DNA from: Ophiodon elongatus
Lineage: Eukaryota; Chordata; Actinopteri; Perciformes; Hexagrammidae
Direction of reading: 5' to 3'
NCBI GenBank assembly: GCA_016806645.1
Contig: JACSYO010000469.1
Span: forward strand, 1,178,001-1,242,000
DNA length: 64,000 bases
Part shown: positions 52,067-64,000 of the stretch, piece by piece
How positions within the stretch are numbered: the stretch's first letter is position 1
How the letters are laid out: every line of letters begins with the position of its first letter
The notes under the pieces: model-generated
Database searches by the model: none
What the model was told of the DNA's origin: nothing
Seen by the model: the letters and a program-made list of their open reading frames with translations, nothing else
Program-made: the position numbers and the translations under genes

Positions 52067-52072
52067 AATAAA
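52067..52072 (+). terminator. ccdc85b: Candidate ccdc85b polyadenylation signal
   Basis: This is the first canonical AATAAA I find on + after the ccdc85b stop, 2.3 kb downstream. If both this and the signal at 51985-51990 are used, the two convergent mRNAs overlap by roughly 100 bases. Confidence 0.35.
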
Positions 52073-52695
52073 AACATGACCAAAAATATATTACACTCTC
52101 AAGAATAAATATGTGGTGATACAATCTATATCAACTCCTATGGCCCAGCCTTAGTGGTCAAATATTTGCATAGACAATATTAGAATTCATAAAAGATTTA
52201 TACAAAAATAAGGACCATTTACTTATAAGTACTCTATTTCCCTTGGTGAGGAAGTTCATAAAATGTTACATAACATGACGTAACAATGTAAAAAGTTATT
52301 AAATGCAATATTATACTGAATTATCGCTATTCATATATCATTAGATAGTTATCACAGTTGTATTATTCTATAATTCTGCATGCAATGCTTTGTTTTGAAC
52401 CACAAATAAACTCATTCTACCTGATAGCTTTTAAAATGAGAACTACAAATACTTTGTATTTATATCAATACTTAAAAGAGAGTAACATTCTTATCCCGGT
52501 AGTGCAACTAATTTACATATTATAGAAGTAAAGAATCAACTTTCTAAAGAGAAGAAATGCCGCAGATCCACACAGCTCATTTTGAAATGGCTAACACAAT
52601 CATCATTTTCATTTCCCTCATGTTTTCCAGAGATCCTTACTGTCACACGTGATGAAATTAACATTAGTGTTTTGCGAGGACGACACGGCAGTAAA

Positions 52696-55232
52696 TCACA
52701 GAGTGAGGATGGTCGGGGAGTGCAGGGAGTGATCCGATTGGTCTCCACTGCTGCTACTGCGGCGATGAGCTATCCCACAGGGCTGGGGGACTTGAGCCTG
52801 GTGGTGTAATGTAGCATGGGATGTGATGGAGGCGCTGGTGTCTAAAGAGGCAGAGGGATAGGTGAATACCATACCAGCTGTGAAGGGTAGGAGAGAGGGA
52901 GTAGATGTGAGGACCGGGGTGTGGAGGGAGTCTGATTCAGTGGCAGAGGCAGCCAACATCACATGCTTGGTGGGGATGGTTATCTTTGGTTTAGGCTTCT
53001 CCATCTTTGGTGGCAGTTTGGTCGAGGGTGCGGGTCTGCTGAACTCCTGTGGCTCTAGTTTGATGTCTCCCAAAGAGGAAGTTGATGGATTTGGGTCAGA
53101 ATCTGAATCCGAGTCCTCAATTTTACAAATGGGACGGTGAGCCTCCAGGACCAGCTCAAGCTTGTCCCTCTGCTTTTGTAATTCAGCTATTTCCTTCTGT
53201 AACTTGGACTTCTCATCCTCCAGCTGGTCAGTCTCCTACACCAGGGGAAAGCAGAGAGAGACAGACATATGTGTAAATTCCCTCATCTCTCATTGAGGTC
53301 AAAGTCTTGTATTTCAATCATTAATGTTTTGCATTTGTGTTTGCTCACATTTTGCAGTGTGTCTGTCAGCTCCCGACGGCGATTGCGACATTTTGCCGCT
53401 GCCAGCTTATTCCTCTCCCTTCGGACTCTACGTCTCTGCATCTCTTCCTGGGATAGCTTTGATGAGAAAGGGAAGATTAAAGATTAAAATACATAACATA
53501 AGTTAACCTGATGCAGTGAGTCAAACTCTAAACACCATTGACTGTTTAAAGTTGGATTGTGAAACCTTGCTTTGGGTAAAAAAATCTAAATATTAAATGT
53601 ACAGAGAGATAATTTGGGCCGCCATCATAGACGACATGACACATGTGAAATACTACCACCATGTGTGTGCACTGAGTCATCACAGTCATAGCGGTTGAAT
53701 GATCTTGAAATGTCTGAGCTTTTGTCCCTTTGTAACACCCTAACTCTGACTTCATCCAGCACCCTGCTGAATAATTGCTGTTGATCAAAGATTTCCCGCC
53801 CTTTCAGGGTGATGATTCACACTCAGACCCCAAGGGTGACTCGGGTGTGAGTCACAAAACATGACCTGCCCCTGTGAGTCACATGACAATCCACTTCCTG
53901 TACAATGAAATTACAACGGGATGTGTGCCAACATGTGTCTGATGAAACCAAAAACTTGTGGTGGTGCCGAAAATGCTGATGGTTTTTAAGGTCAAAGTTG
54001 CGTTGAACTGGGTCACTTTAACATCTCTGATATTGTGTTCTGACACATAACATCGCTCTGCTAACAAAAAGCAGATCTTTGCAAACAGTGTGTCACAGGT
54101 GATCATTTCACTGAGTCAACAAAGACTCAAAGCAAACACCATAAAAGAACATAAACAGTGCGTGTTGGACTCTGGGGAGAAAATGTTTCCTTTTTCAAAA
54201 CTTATTTAGATAATGTATTCAATCAAATCTCTACATTATCTTTTCTGGTCCTTCCCCCAGTTCTAGATTGATTCACCTGATATGTAAATCTAAAGGAAAT
54301 GACACAGAGCGCATAACAGGATATTACACACTAGTTACAAAACGATTGAGCTACTGTCCACACCTCACTATCCGTATCCCCTAGAGGGAAAATATGCCTC
54401 CCAAGATAGCTCTCACTTTCACTATACAAAGAGCAGACACACAAGAAATCCACAATTATCAGTGTCTAAATCAGTGTCTATATGTTTGTGTAAAGTTTCA
54501 GAAGCTGTTATTTATTTTCTTACATGTTCATCGGTCCTGCGCCTTGTTGAAGAAGTGGTGTTTGCGGCCGCTCTTATGACCCCTGGTCTGAAAAGATGGG
54601 GAGGTAGTGGACCCAGAGGGCGTGCCCCGGAGAGGAGTGGGTAGGGAGGTACTGGAGATCGGGAAGGGCCCGGTGGATGCATGAGGGAGGGCTGGACCAT
54701 CCACTGGAGGTCCTGGTTGGTTGTGATGGCATTGAGGCTTGGTACAAACTGACTGCTGCCAGCCATTGTAAACTTCTGGAAATAGATTGAAAACATTTAT
54801 TAGATAAAGTTAGTGGAAGTACTCAAACCGAATCCAACATGTGATCAATACCAAAACACATGGTTTCTGAAGTCTAAATGGAAAATAATTCAAGTAAAAC
54901 ATAACTGATGACAAAGCTTATCATGGTTACATACATCTACAGAATGATAACTTGTATAACCACACACCAGTTACAAATTATGTGAAATTAAAAGTACTAC
55001 TTTACTTAAGCTTGAAATGATCAACTATTTAAAACTTAAACTAAACTAACAGTTTAGTTTAGATTCAGTTTGACACCCTGACTCTCTGAGGTAAGTTGTA
55101 GCACACCTAGTTTAATGAAGGTAAACCCACCTGCTCCTGCTGTGTAGTTGTAGTGCTGGAGGTTCCCAGGGTGTTTGACCCAGAGACGCAGCCTGTGTAC
55201 GGCGGGTTGCCTCTCCCAAAGTTTCGATACAT
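52696..55232 (-). CDS. fosl1: Fos-like antigen 1 (Fra-1), AP-1 subunit, complete
   Basis: Basic leucine-zipper partner of Jun proteins in AP-1. Exons in transcription order: 55131-55232, 54524-54775, 53349-53456 (108 bases, the usual Fos bZIP exon) and 52696-53235. All introns fall between codons, giving 333 aa (human 271). The N-terminus is MYRNFGRGNPPYTGCVSGSN, then FVPSLNAITTNQDLQWMVQP (human [20 protein letters not shown]). The basic region RRRVRRERNKLAAAKCRNRR is at about 126-145, including the redox-sensitive Cys141. The zipper has Leu159, 166, 173, 180 and His187, then LEAHRPICKI. The C-terminus LHTPVLTSTPSLLPFT, VFTYPS, AHRRSSSSGD and SPTILTL matches Fra-1 rather than Fos, FosB or Fra-2. 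Phosphorylated C-terminal serines control stability in the family. Confidence 0.96.
53673..54118. promoter_or_regulatory. fosl1: Cluster of four AP-1 consensus sites in the second coding intron of fosl1
   Basis: TGAGTCA occurs at 53673-53679, 53848-53854, 53875-53881 and 54112-54118, all in the intron between exons 54524-54775 and 53349-53456. An ETS-type ACTTCCTGT follows the third site at 53892-53900. Mammalian FOSL1 has AP-1-dependent intragenic enhancer activity, so autoregulation is a reasonable inference. Confidence 0.55.
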
Positions 55233-55620
55233 CCTTTCTGTTTAAATGAAAAGAAAATTAGATCCAGCTGGGGTTATAAAGCCTTCAGGTACCAAAACTG
55301 TACTTGAATCTCGGTTGAATCTCGTGTGCCAATTCAAACTCTGGGTAAGCCCACCTTATTGCGGTAAATCGGTAGAGTCCAAACGGGTACGTCTTTAAGG
55401 GGGGACAAGGAAGGAAATATCGCGTCACTTTTTTTCAAAATCGCCTTCAAACTTCCGAAAACAATTTTCAGTGCGCCGTCCTGTCCTTAGTCATACATCT
55501 AGAAGGCAAAGTCTGGGAGTGATTGTGAGGTTGTAAACTCTTAAAGCGGCACTATAGGTTCACCACGCCCCTCTGCAGTTACGGGAAATACTGTTGTCTG
55601 GAACCTCTCACGAATCAAAC

Positions 55621-55651
55621 CACGTGCCGTGACGTCATTGACCATATATGG
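55621..55651 (-). promoter_or_regulatory. fosl1: fosl1 upstream element: E-box, CRE and CArG/SRE
   Basis: Within 31 bases lie CACGTG (55621-55626), a perfect CRE TGACGTCA (55630-55637) and a perfect CArG box CCATATATGG (55642-55651), about 400 bases upstream of the start codon. SRF and CREB sites are the standard inputs of Fos-family immediate-early promoters. Confidence 0.65.
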
Positions 55652-55759
55652 TGAGAGTTTCCTCCGCGCGGAGCGCCCGGGATTCCTTAGACTGAACCCA
55701 CTTCTGATGCAGTGGTGAAATACTACAGTTTCCGACTCCAGTGGAAGTACTGTCACTTA

Positions 55760-58340
55760 TGTAATATATTTTATTTACGCTAAGGTAAAATATGTCATTT
55801 AAAAATACAATTGTCCGAAGTATAAAACAAAAAAACAGAACAGTTATTTAGATTGTAGCCAATTTACTGTTATTTAAATATTTTATGTAATTTTTAGAGA
55901 TTAGGACACAAATTGATCATTATAATTTCAACAAGCAAAGAGGAAAGGGATCACACTAGACGAGTTTTAAAAAGTGTATCACTGTTCTCACTGTAATTGA
56001 GCTTTATGAAATTACATTAAATTAAACCAAAGTAGATTAGTTTTGTCTTTATTAAATAGATGTACTGATTTTTTTTCATTTCCAGTGCTTATGGGGAATT
56101 TACAAAATTGTTGTGAGTTTGTACAGTAACCTATACTACTTAGAAAAACCTTATATCAAAATGAAATTACATCATACAGGTTTTAATGCAATTAATTTAT
56201 GTTTTATGACTAACCTAAAGTCAATTAGTATGTTTGATCAATTTCAAGGTAACTTAACTTTAAATTTCCAGTTTTCATTTTCAGATCCAGTTCAAAACAT
56301 AAATTTCTCGAAATGATGAAAACCTTTGTATTCTGAATAAATAAATAAATTAACAGTGAACCTACTATTACTTTATATTAATGTAAATTATGAACCATCA
56401 AATGTATTCACAAAAGTACAAATACTCTTAAGAGTAAATTCCACCATTTATTTCATATCTGTCAGGTCTAATAATAGTTAATCTTATAACAACAACAGCA
56501 GGAAGAAAAACAATATCTGATAGTCTTACAACATAAATCTGAATTCCAAGGTTGCATCGTGCTACAGGATCGGTTTGAAATAAATGATATAGTGTTGGTG
56601 AAGCTGGGTGCATGCTGTGCCTAATTGTGTTGAGGTTTTTGGCAGTCACTCTCACTTCACAAACCACATCAATGTGCACATGCTTGTGGAGATGAGTCAG
56701 TGCATTCCCACAAAACTGCTCATTTATATCTTCATCCTTTTCAACCACTGTTTTTTACTTGCAAGCACAATATAGTTGCTAGAAAAGATTAAAAAACTGC
56801 ATGCTGTAGATTCGGTAAGCTTAGTCTGTTACAACAGCTGCTGACCTTGCAGTCCCAGGGTATAGAGTTCCCGGCAATGGCTGATTTCTTCTAACTGTTG
56901 ATGCCAGTGTCTCACATTACAGATAATTCTTCTCCCAGGAATAAGGATTGCCTTTTTTTTTTTTTAAAGAGTCGCTAAAGTTAATTGGAAAGACAGTCTG
57001 TAGTCTGTTTTTTTTTGGGGGGCGGGGGGGCAGAACAAAATAGTGCAGATTAATCATCCTCATCTATGAATAGTGGCCTTCTGTCTCCTCATAACTTATG
57101 AATGAGAATAGAGACAATGACCAAACACTGAAACTGCCAAGAGCATGGCATTTAACAAAGCCTATACCTGGTGCTCATTGGCCCATATCTGAGTCTCATA
57201 TTTCAGATTTCACAAAATTACACCCTATCATAAAGAAGACACACATGCAAGATGTTTTATTTTCAATGTGGTTGATGGTATTATATGAAGGGAATATGGG
57301 GTAGAGGTGAGTGCCAGATGACTAAAGCTTCAGGAATGCATGATGGCACACTTGCTATGTCTCTAATTGTGACATGTCCCAACATGTGGGGCACCTTTTT
57401 TTCCCCCTGATAACATCCATTCATCCACCAGCTGTTTCGGTTATGTCTTATTTGATTAGGAAATGTCTGCACATCAGACATGCACATTTGGGTGCATTAA
57501 AAAAAAGTTTTTAAGTTTATGTATATTCATACATGAGGGTGTGTAAGTAAGTTGTTTTCAGATTCTCTTCAAATTGTCCCTACAAAAGTTTAAAATGTTC
57601 TGGAATGGATGAAGGAAATTAAGATTTCTTACTATTTACTCACCATACAAACACTCCTTTACATCCACCCACGCATCCAGCCCACACACATAATTCACAT
57701 GGCATAAAGCATCCTCATGACACACTCTTATGTTGATTTAGTTTTGTGGGTGTTGCCTTGTGAATTCAAGCTTGAGTACCTTGATCATTATACCCAGATT
57801 GTACGGTCTTGCACATGCCTGTACGAAAAACAAGATTGTCCAGGTCATGGTTTGGTGAGGTCACCAAAGGTGATACAATCAAGAAATAATGACTTAAATG
57901 AAATATAATTTTAATAATATCAAATTACTATAATCCAAATGGTTTGGGAAATATTATTTACCTTGGTATTAAAAATGTTAAAGGTACATTAGCAGTTCAA
58001 TGTAATCAGGTAAGTAGGGTACTTATTTTTGAAGCACTGTAGAGGTGGTAAAAGTAAAAAATCCTTAAATGTATAAATACCTCAATATAGTAAGTAAAAC
58101 GGTTTGAAGCATCAGCAAACAAATGTTCTTAAGTAGTGAAAGTGAATGTCCAGTGGAGCTAATTCTAACGGCATTTTATAGAGTGTATAGTAATTTTATG
58201 TTATGTTAAGTTTCATGAATATAACATGCTCATAATGTCATCTGCAAAGTATGTAGTAACTTGGACCAGGTGGGATAAATGTAATAGAGGAACCATAATT
58301 CCTTAAAACTCAATGGAGCAACGTTATGGGTATAACGTAT
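55760..58340. other. Intergenic region between fosl1 and yif1a
   Basis: AT-rich sequence with no supported gene, RNA or clear repeat. It includes homopolymer runs near 56951-56965 (T) and 57007-57031 (T then G). The divergent promoters of fosl1 and yif1a lie at its two ends. Confidence 0.6.
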
Positions 58341-58345
58341 TAGTC

Positions 58346-58402
58346 TCAGGTGTAAGTAGCTGAGTCTCGGGTGTAACAGCAGAGTCTCGGGTGTAATAGC
58401 AG
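58346..58402. repeat. Three tandem copies of a ~20-base unit
   Basis: The unit GAGTCTCGGGTGTAAYAGCA occurs twice, preceded by a diverged copy TAGTCTCAGGTGTAAGTAGC. It lies about 80 bases upstream of the yif1a promoter block. Confidence 0.8.
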
Positions 58403-58479
58403 CAGTAACTCTGTACTTTCATGCTCAGGAACAGTCACTGTATTCGTGAACTGCCACGCAGGCAAACTGCAGTCGGCGG

Positions 58480-58539
58480 ATGGGAGCGTGACGTCATCAG
58501 CAGCAGCCACGTAGCGAGCTAACGACGTTAGCGGTGCAG
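58480..58539 (+). promoter_or_regulatory. yif1a: yif1a promoter core and non-coding exon 1 donor
   Basis: A perfect CRE TGACGTCA (58489-58496) lies in a CpG-richer stretch. The donor CAG|GTGAGT at 58539/58540 would splice to the acceptor TTTAAG at 58920, giving exon 2 with a 15-base leader before the ATG at 58936. No TATA box is evident. Confidence 0.5.
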
Positions 58540-58935
58540 GTGAGTGCTCTCGTGCTTGTTGTTTACTTCAGACCCTAAGACCCTCAGACGAACCGTGCGG
58601 GCTTTTTACACGTAACTGTTCAATGTGTGAGTTTGTCACACGTGCGGCTCCACCACGTGTTACTTGACCATATGATGTATTATTAACTTAGCTGGTCTGG
58701 CTAGCTAGCTAGCATGAACCGGTTGCCATAGTGGTGACCGTTTGATACGTTTAAAGGGAGATTAGCTAGCAGGCGTTACTGTAGGTATGTTGGCCTCTAA
58801 CGTTAACTCATTAAATGTCCTCAGTGTTGGCTGTGGTAAAACCTAACAGTGTGTAATCTAACGTTATCTGTAAGTCAGCTAGCTGACATGTAGCTAACGT
58901 GTCATTGTATTTACTTTAAGCCAGTGAACCTCACA

Positions 58936-59408
58936 ATGGACTTGCCACATCAGAGCTACAGACCAAGTAAGTGTAAATGTGAATCATTTATTCGTTTCGT
59001 AAAATATTTGCAAAATATCCGTTCGTGGTATCTACTTCCTGTTTTCTTACTCAAGCTCAACAGACTGCTGTCACATAAAGGGTGATCTACAGCAACATGA
59101 TCCCAGTTTATTAGGGAACCTCAGACCTAAATGTATGCAGTTTAATACACCAGTTACTTGAATAAATCCTACTTGCAAGAGGGTTATAATGACTATGCTA
59201 TTTGAATGGGGGGATATTAGAAACACATGTCAGTATAATGCAATACAATTCAACAGCACCACAAAGTACAGCCTCCAAAATGTACATAACATTTAATCAA
59301 CAACTGAGTGTAAACCTTCAAACTCTCTTATATTCACTTATAATAATAGCCTGTTCATATTTGATTGTGTTGATAATTAGATAGTAACTCTATGATATGT
59401 AGATAAAG

Positions 59409-59446
<38 letters not shown>

Positions 59447-62400
59447 TATTCAAATGCCCCTCATCTACTCCGTTGTGTTCATCTATTCACAGCTAAACCG
59501 AGGGCTCGTGCAGCTCCTGCCACAGCTGATTCCATCTTGTTTGATGACACCAGCTCTGTAGCACCAGCAATGAATAATCAAGGTTACTACACTCCTGGGT
59601 ACAATATGGCAGGACCTTCAAATGACATGCAAGGAGGTGCTGTGCCGAACAACATGTTTGCTGACCCAATGGCCAATGCTGCAATGATGTACGGCTCCTC
59701 ATTAGCCAACCAAGGAAAAGATATGGTGAACAAAGAGGTGAGAAAAAAACAGGATGTACAAGGGTTTCCTTCAGATATTGCATATGCTACAGATTGTGGT
59801 GTAAATCCAAACTGTACCAAGTTACAGGACCTTCTTGTTGTCAAAACCTAGTTTTTAAGGATTTTCCTCGATGACTTATTTTGGACTTCTAGGTATTACA
59901 AAGTAGGAACTGTGTGGCTGTACTATGGGCCACAGCTGCCACTGTGTGCACGATATGCATGTTGCATGTGTGTGGACAATGTAAAACGTGTGTAAATTTG
60001 ATCGGCAAAAAATGTATATGTGAGACTGATTGGTGGGTCGTGACCAATCGATCTGTGCATCTCTTGTAAATTCAGGTTTAAATGCACCCCAAACAAACTG
60101 AACCATTTTTACAAGGTTTTTAAGTTTCGCTGTCGCTGTATTACAAAGCAAGACGCAGCCTGACTCTTGATGTGGAGAAATAAAATGTCTAAACAGGAGT
60201 ACAGAGTCATCTCAAATATAGCAATTTGCAGTACAACTGTGAAAAATCTAATGTTTTCATCCATGCAGATGTCACAAAGGTGACTCTCAACAAGTTCATA
60301 GTTTTTCAACATAGAGAACCATACAAATGTGTTCTTTTATTGACATAGCCACTCTCCAGGAGAAGTCTAATACTTTCTGCTTTTCGGCTACTCTGAAATG
60401 CTTCTTTGCTCGATAGTAGTCGGGTTAAAATGTTGTTCTACTGGATTGTTGGCTTTCATACACAGATGGTTCAATGTACATAGACTGGTGTCAAAGAGAT
60501 GCACAGTCCTTAGGGCAGCCAAAGCCTTTTAGTCTTTAAAAATATGACTGTGACTCAACTGTATTAATTACCCTTTGGCAGACTGTCACCCTTCATCTGT
60601 AGAGTTAATGTTTGCCCTTCCTTTCCCTTTCAGATCAGCAGATTCATGTCTGTGAACAAGCTGAAATACTTCTTTGCAGTTGATACCAAATATGTATTGA
60701 AGAAACTTATGATCCTCATGTTCCCTTACACGCATCAGGTAATCAGTGCCATTCACCCATCACACTTTGTCCTACATCAACGTACAGGGAGACACAAAAC
60801 ATTAAATAGCATGCAGAACGGCTTGATAATTTCCCCTGGTATCGTATTTTCACCCACTTACCAATTGAAACCACGCAAACAATTTAATCAGCCACTTAAT
60901 CACCACTCCAGCTTTATTTATGAACATGAGAATTCTGTGATTGCCAATGCGGATATAAAAGCACATCGAGCTCAGTTAGTTCCCACACACTTTATCTTAC
61001 TGAGATTGTAAATTAAGTTACCACTCCAAACATTTTGTGCCCTGATAATGTACGAATAACCCAGAGTCCAAACTCTCCTTACAAGACCAGGGTCATAAAA
61101 AGCTATACTAAAGAACATACTTGTCTTGATTTACTTCTCCCACAATGTGATATTGTGCTTTAAGTGGAGTATTTATTTCTGTATTTACTCCATTCTTACT
61201 TCTAATAATCATCTACTACTGCTGTTACCCCTAAATTACTATTGAGCTTTAAACTTATCAAGTTTGAATTGATTTTCCTTCATTTTATTGTTTCATGTAA
61301 GCTAAGTTGTTCCATCTTGTAGACCCTTCAGGTGAAGAAAAGAGCACCAAACATAATTTGCTTATTATGTTTTAGTTTACTCAGCAGGGTGATTCGTACT
61401 GTACTTGTGTGTTCATGGTAGGATTGGGAAGTTCGTTACCATCGGGACGCTCCACTGACTCCAAGACAGGATGTAAATGCACCGGATCTTTACATACCAA
61501 GTAAGTTTTCTATAAAAACAAAATGATCCTATGCAGAGCATTTTGTGATGCCTATCTAATGTTTCAGGTGTACTTTTTGTCTTTTAGCGATGGCTTTCAT
61601 TACCTACATTTTACTTGCTGGAATGGCCCTCGGCATTCAAAAACGGTGAGTGACTCTTCCTTATCTAATTTACTTTATGACTCAAAGTATAGTTGTTTTG
61701 TATCAAATATGTTAAATACGGAGTGTGTGTTTTGTTTGTGTGAAGGTTCAGTCCAGAGGTTCTTGGACTGTGTGCCAGCACCGCCCTCGTGTGGGTCATC
61801 ATCGAGGTCTTGGTGATGCTGTTGAGTTTGTACCTGCTGACCGTACACAGCGACCTCTCAACCTTTGATCTCATTGCCTACAGTGGATACAAATATGTTG
61901 GGTAAATGTCATGTTCTACTTACGATGAACATGTTATGATGATATGAGGGTTAGTTTTAGAACAAAGCTTCAACCTGTTGTCTTTTATAGCTAAAATGAT
62001 TAACTGCTAAATCAAAGATGTAAATATATTTATTCAGATTCAGCTCAGTGGTTAAAAAGTACCATTGTAAATAAGGCATTTTTAAATTTAACTCGGTCCA
62101 TGTTAGTTGCATTATAAATTGATATTGAAGGACAGTATGAATATTTTTTTCATGCTTCTCCCCTAGGATGATCTTCACAGTGTTGTGTGGCTTACTGTTC
62201 GGCAGTGATGGATATTATGTGGCACTTGCGTGGTCCTCTTGTGCCCTTATGTTCTTCATTGTAAGTATTTCGAGCTAATTTTGCAAGTTAATTTAGATTT
62301 AGCCAAAAATGTTTATTAGTTTAAGTCCCATTTTAGGCATTTGTATCCATCATATTTTTCGTCTAATTCCAACGTTGCGTCTAAACTCGTTTTAGTCATT

Positions 62401-63237
62401 ACTTTTCGTAAAAGTCTCTGAATTTTGTCAGCTATTTTGTTTTAATTTTATTTAGTCTCATGACTGTGTCAAATGTCCTTTTTCAGTCATCCGATTATAT
62501 TGAACATTTCAGTCAATCCAGTTTAGCCACAACGAATAATTTTGTCATTTAGTCCAATTTATTTTCACATAAGATTTTATCTTATCATTTTCTGATGAAA
62601 AAAAGTTGAATGATTTAAGAATGCAGCTTTGTGGTTATTGCAGTATTGTTTTTCTTCAGTGGATATTTTTAGTTCAGAAAAGGTGCTAATGTCCTAGGTA
62701 ATTATATTCTATAAGTAGGTCAGCTATTTACATATTTAGAAGCTGTGTTTTTCCATTTCAGTTCTTTCCCGGGGTGTTTTAAAAAACAATAGCAAAGAAA
62801 CAAATATGCAGAGTACACAGAACAAAGTACAGCTAATACACACAAAACAATATAGATAATCCTCAGGTTTAGACTTTACAGTGCAACCACCATGTGTGAT
62901 AAATACCTAGTGTAATATTTAGCATTACTATGTGTTGCATTGTTACACTATACTACATTCGTAACTAAAATACCTCAACAATGACCAATTACTTTCCATA
63001 TGCTTCAATATTTTACTGAACAACATACTTTTTTGTTGTGGCCTTATTTGCAGTTTACAGATGTTTCTGTCTTTGCAGGTTCGATCTCTGAAAATGAAGA
63101 TCCTTCCCTCTCTCTCTACGGACTCCATTGGAACTGGATCAAGTGCCAAACCCCAATTCCGCCTTTATATCACTGTGGCGACTGCAGTCTTTCAGCCAAT
63201 CGTAATATACTGGTTAACCTCTCATTTGGTCAGGTGA
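58936..63237 (+). CDS. yif1a: Yip1-interacting factor homolog A, complete
   Basis: Multi-pass membrane protein of the Yip1/Yif1 family, acting in ER-to-Golgi vesicle transport and Golgi structure with YIPF5 and Rab GTPases. Exons: 58936-58966, 59493-59737, 60634-60738, 61422-61500, 61588-61645, 61746-61901, 62167-62260 and 63079-63237. All joins have GT-AG ends and keep frame, giving 308 aa (human 293). The N-terminal cytosolic part is Pro/Asn/Met-rich (SILFDDTSS, MMYGSSLANQGKDMVNKE). The family core begins VDTKYVLKKLMILMFPYTHQ, then DWEVRYHRDAPLTPRQDVNA and PDLYIPTMAFITY. About five hydrophobic spans follow, including ILLAGMALGI, ALVWVIIEVLVMLLSLYLL, MIFTVLCGLLFGSDGYYVAL and the terminal FQPIVIYWLTSHLVR. 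Gly-Ser-Asp-Gly-Tyr-Tyr and the C-terminus are as in human YIF1A. Confidence 0.96.
59415..59443. repeat. (TA)n microsatellite in yif1a intron
   Basis: Uninterrupted TA dinucleotides about 50 bases upstream of exon 59493-59737. Confidence 0.95.
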
Positions 63238-63593
63238 CCGTGATGCATTCAATAACTTCAAGTCCAATTATATTGGAGCTAAAACATTTTGTTGTTGAGT
63301 GTTTGTACACCTGCCTTTATACACTTGTTTGTCAGTAAACTCAAAACATATGTAGACGGTGTTGAACTGCAGCGTGTGTTGAGGTTATTAATGAAATGGC
63401 TTCACTGATTTAACCACAAAGTGTGACACAGAAAATGTCTCTTGTACAGTAACTCAGAAAAATGCTTATTTTTGGCCAACTAACTTTGAAGACAAGGGCT
63501 TTCTTTGTGAGATCTGTTTAATCATAACTTTGATTCAGTTCAAATTTCCTTTTATATAATGTCCCTGCTTTACAGTATTTCACCCCATAGTAT

Positions 63594-63674
<81 letters not shown>

Positions 63675-64000
63675 AACCACAGAGACATAAAACACACATT
63701 ACACACATGATTCAAGTACCATTTTTCTGGTATGGTGGGTATGTTGCTGCATTATCCCCCTTTCTATTGTGTTTTGGATCGTATTTATCTACATTTGACA
63801 AAGCATGACAATGTTTGGATTTTTTGTAGTACAAAATTAAATATATTTAGCTTTGTGTATTCAATTTTAACCGTTTGTGAGATCGTTTTTGTTTTATACA
63901 AATAGAAAAAATAGTCATGATGCTGCATTAGAACTGCTTTTGATACTTAAAGTAGTAGTTGCTGATTCTCCTTTACATTTTTAAAGGCAAGACTTTTACT
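63238..64000 (+). other. yif1a 3' UTR and downstream flank
   Basis: No canonical AATAAA was found before the window end. An ATTAAA near 63836 is the best alternative. The stretch includes the CA microsatellite at 63595-63673. No other gene is seen. Confidence 0.4.
63595..63673. repeat. (CA)n microsatellite
   Basis: About 78 bases of pure CA, probably within the yif1a 3' UTR or just past it. Confidence 0.97.

Overview
This is vertebrate nuclear DNA, almost certainly from a ray-finned (teleost) fish and probably a percomorph. Genes have many short exons with GT-AG introns, long CA/TG, GA and TC microsatellites are common, and several fragments resemble interspersed repeats of fish genomes. The proteins are clear orthologs of human genes from chromosome band 11q13. 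The species cannot be named from the sequence alone.

Layout: (1) 463-2184 (+): the last two coding exons of mrpl11; its 5' part lies outside the window. (2) 6233-10213 (-): complete npas4, eight coding exons, with a TATA promoter near 10.6 kb and a candidate distal element near 12.0 kb. (3) About 12.1-29 kb: a 17 kb stretch with no recognisable gene, holding microsatellites, dispersed repeats and one strong CTCF-type motif. (4) 29706-35343 (-): efemp2 (fibulin-4), ten coding exons. (5) 41473-45395 (-): fibp, ten coding exons. (6) 49165-49767 (+): intronless ccdc85b. (7) 52696-55232 (-): fosl1 (Fra-1), four coding exons. (8) 58936-63237 (+): yif1a, eight coding exons plus a non-coding first exon. 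All exon joins were checked by hand for GT/AG and reading-frame continuity. The predicted lengths (npas4 938, efemp2 437, fibp 357, ccdc85b 200, fosl1 333, yif1a 308 aa) fit the families, npas4, fosl1 and yif1a being somewhat longer than in human.

The genes do not form one pathway. They are a conserved-synteny block: mrpl11 and npas4 are neighbours in human, efemp2-fibp-ccdc85b-fosl1 is the human order without CTSW, and YIF1A lies in the same human region. Two are inducible transcription-factor genes (npas4 in neurons, fosl1 in the growth-factor/AP-1 response), and both carry dense recognisable regulatory motifs here. No undescribed system (mobile defence locus, novel gene cluster) is visible. 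The most useful leads are regulatory: paired MEF2 motifs upstream of npas4, a cluster of AP-1 motifs inside a fosl1 intron, a CRE plus CArG pair in the fosl1 promoter, and convergent CTCF-type motifs flanking npas4.
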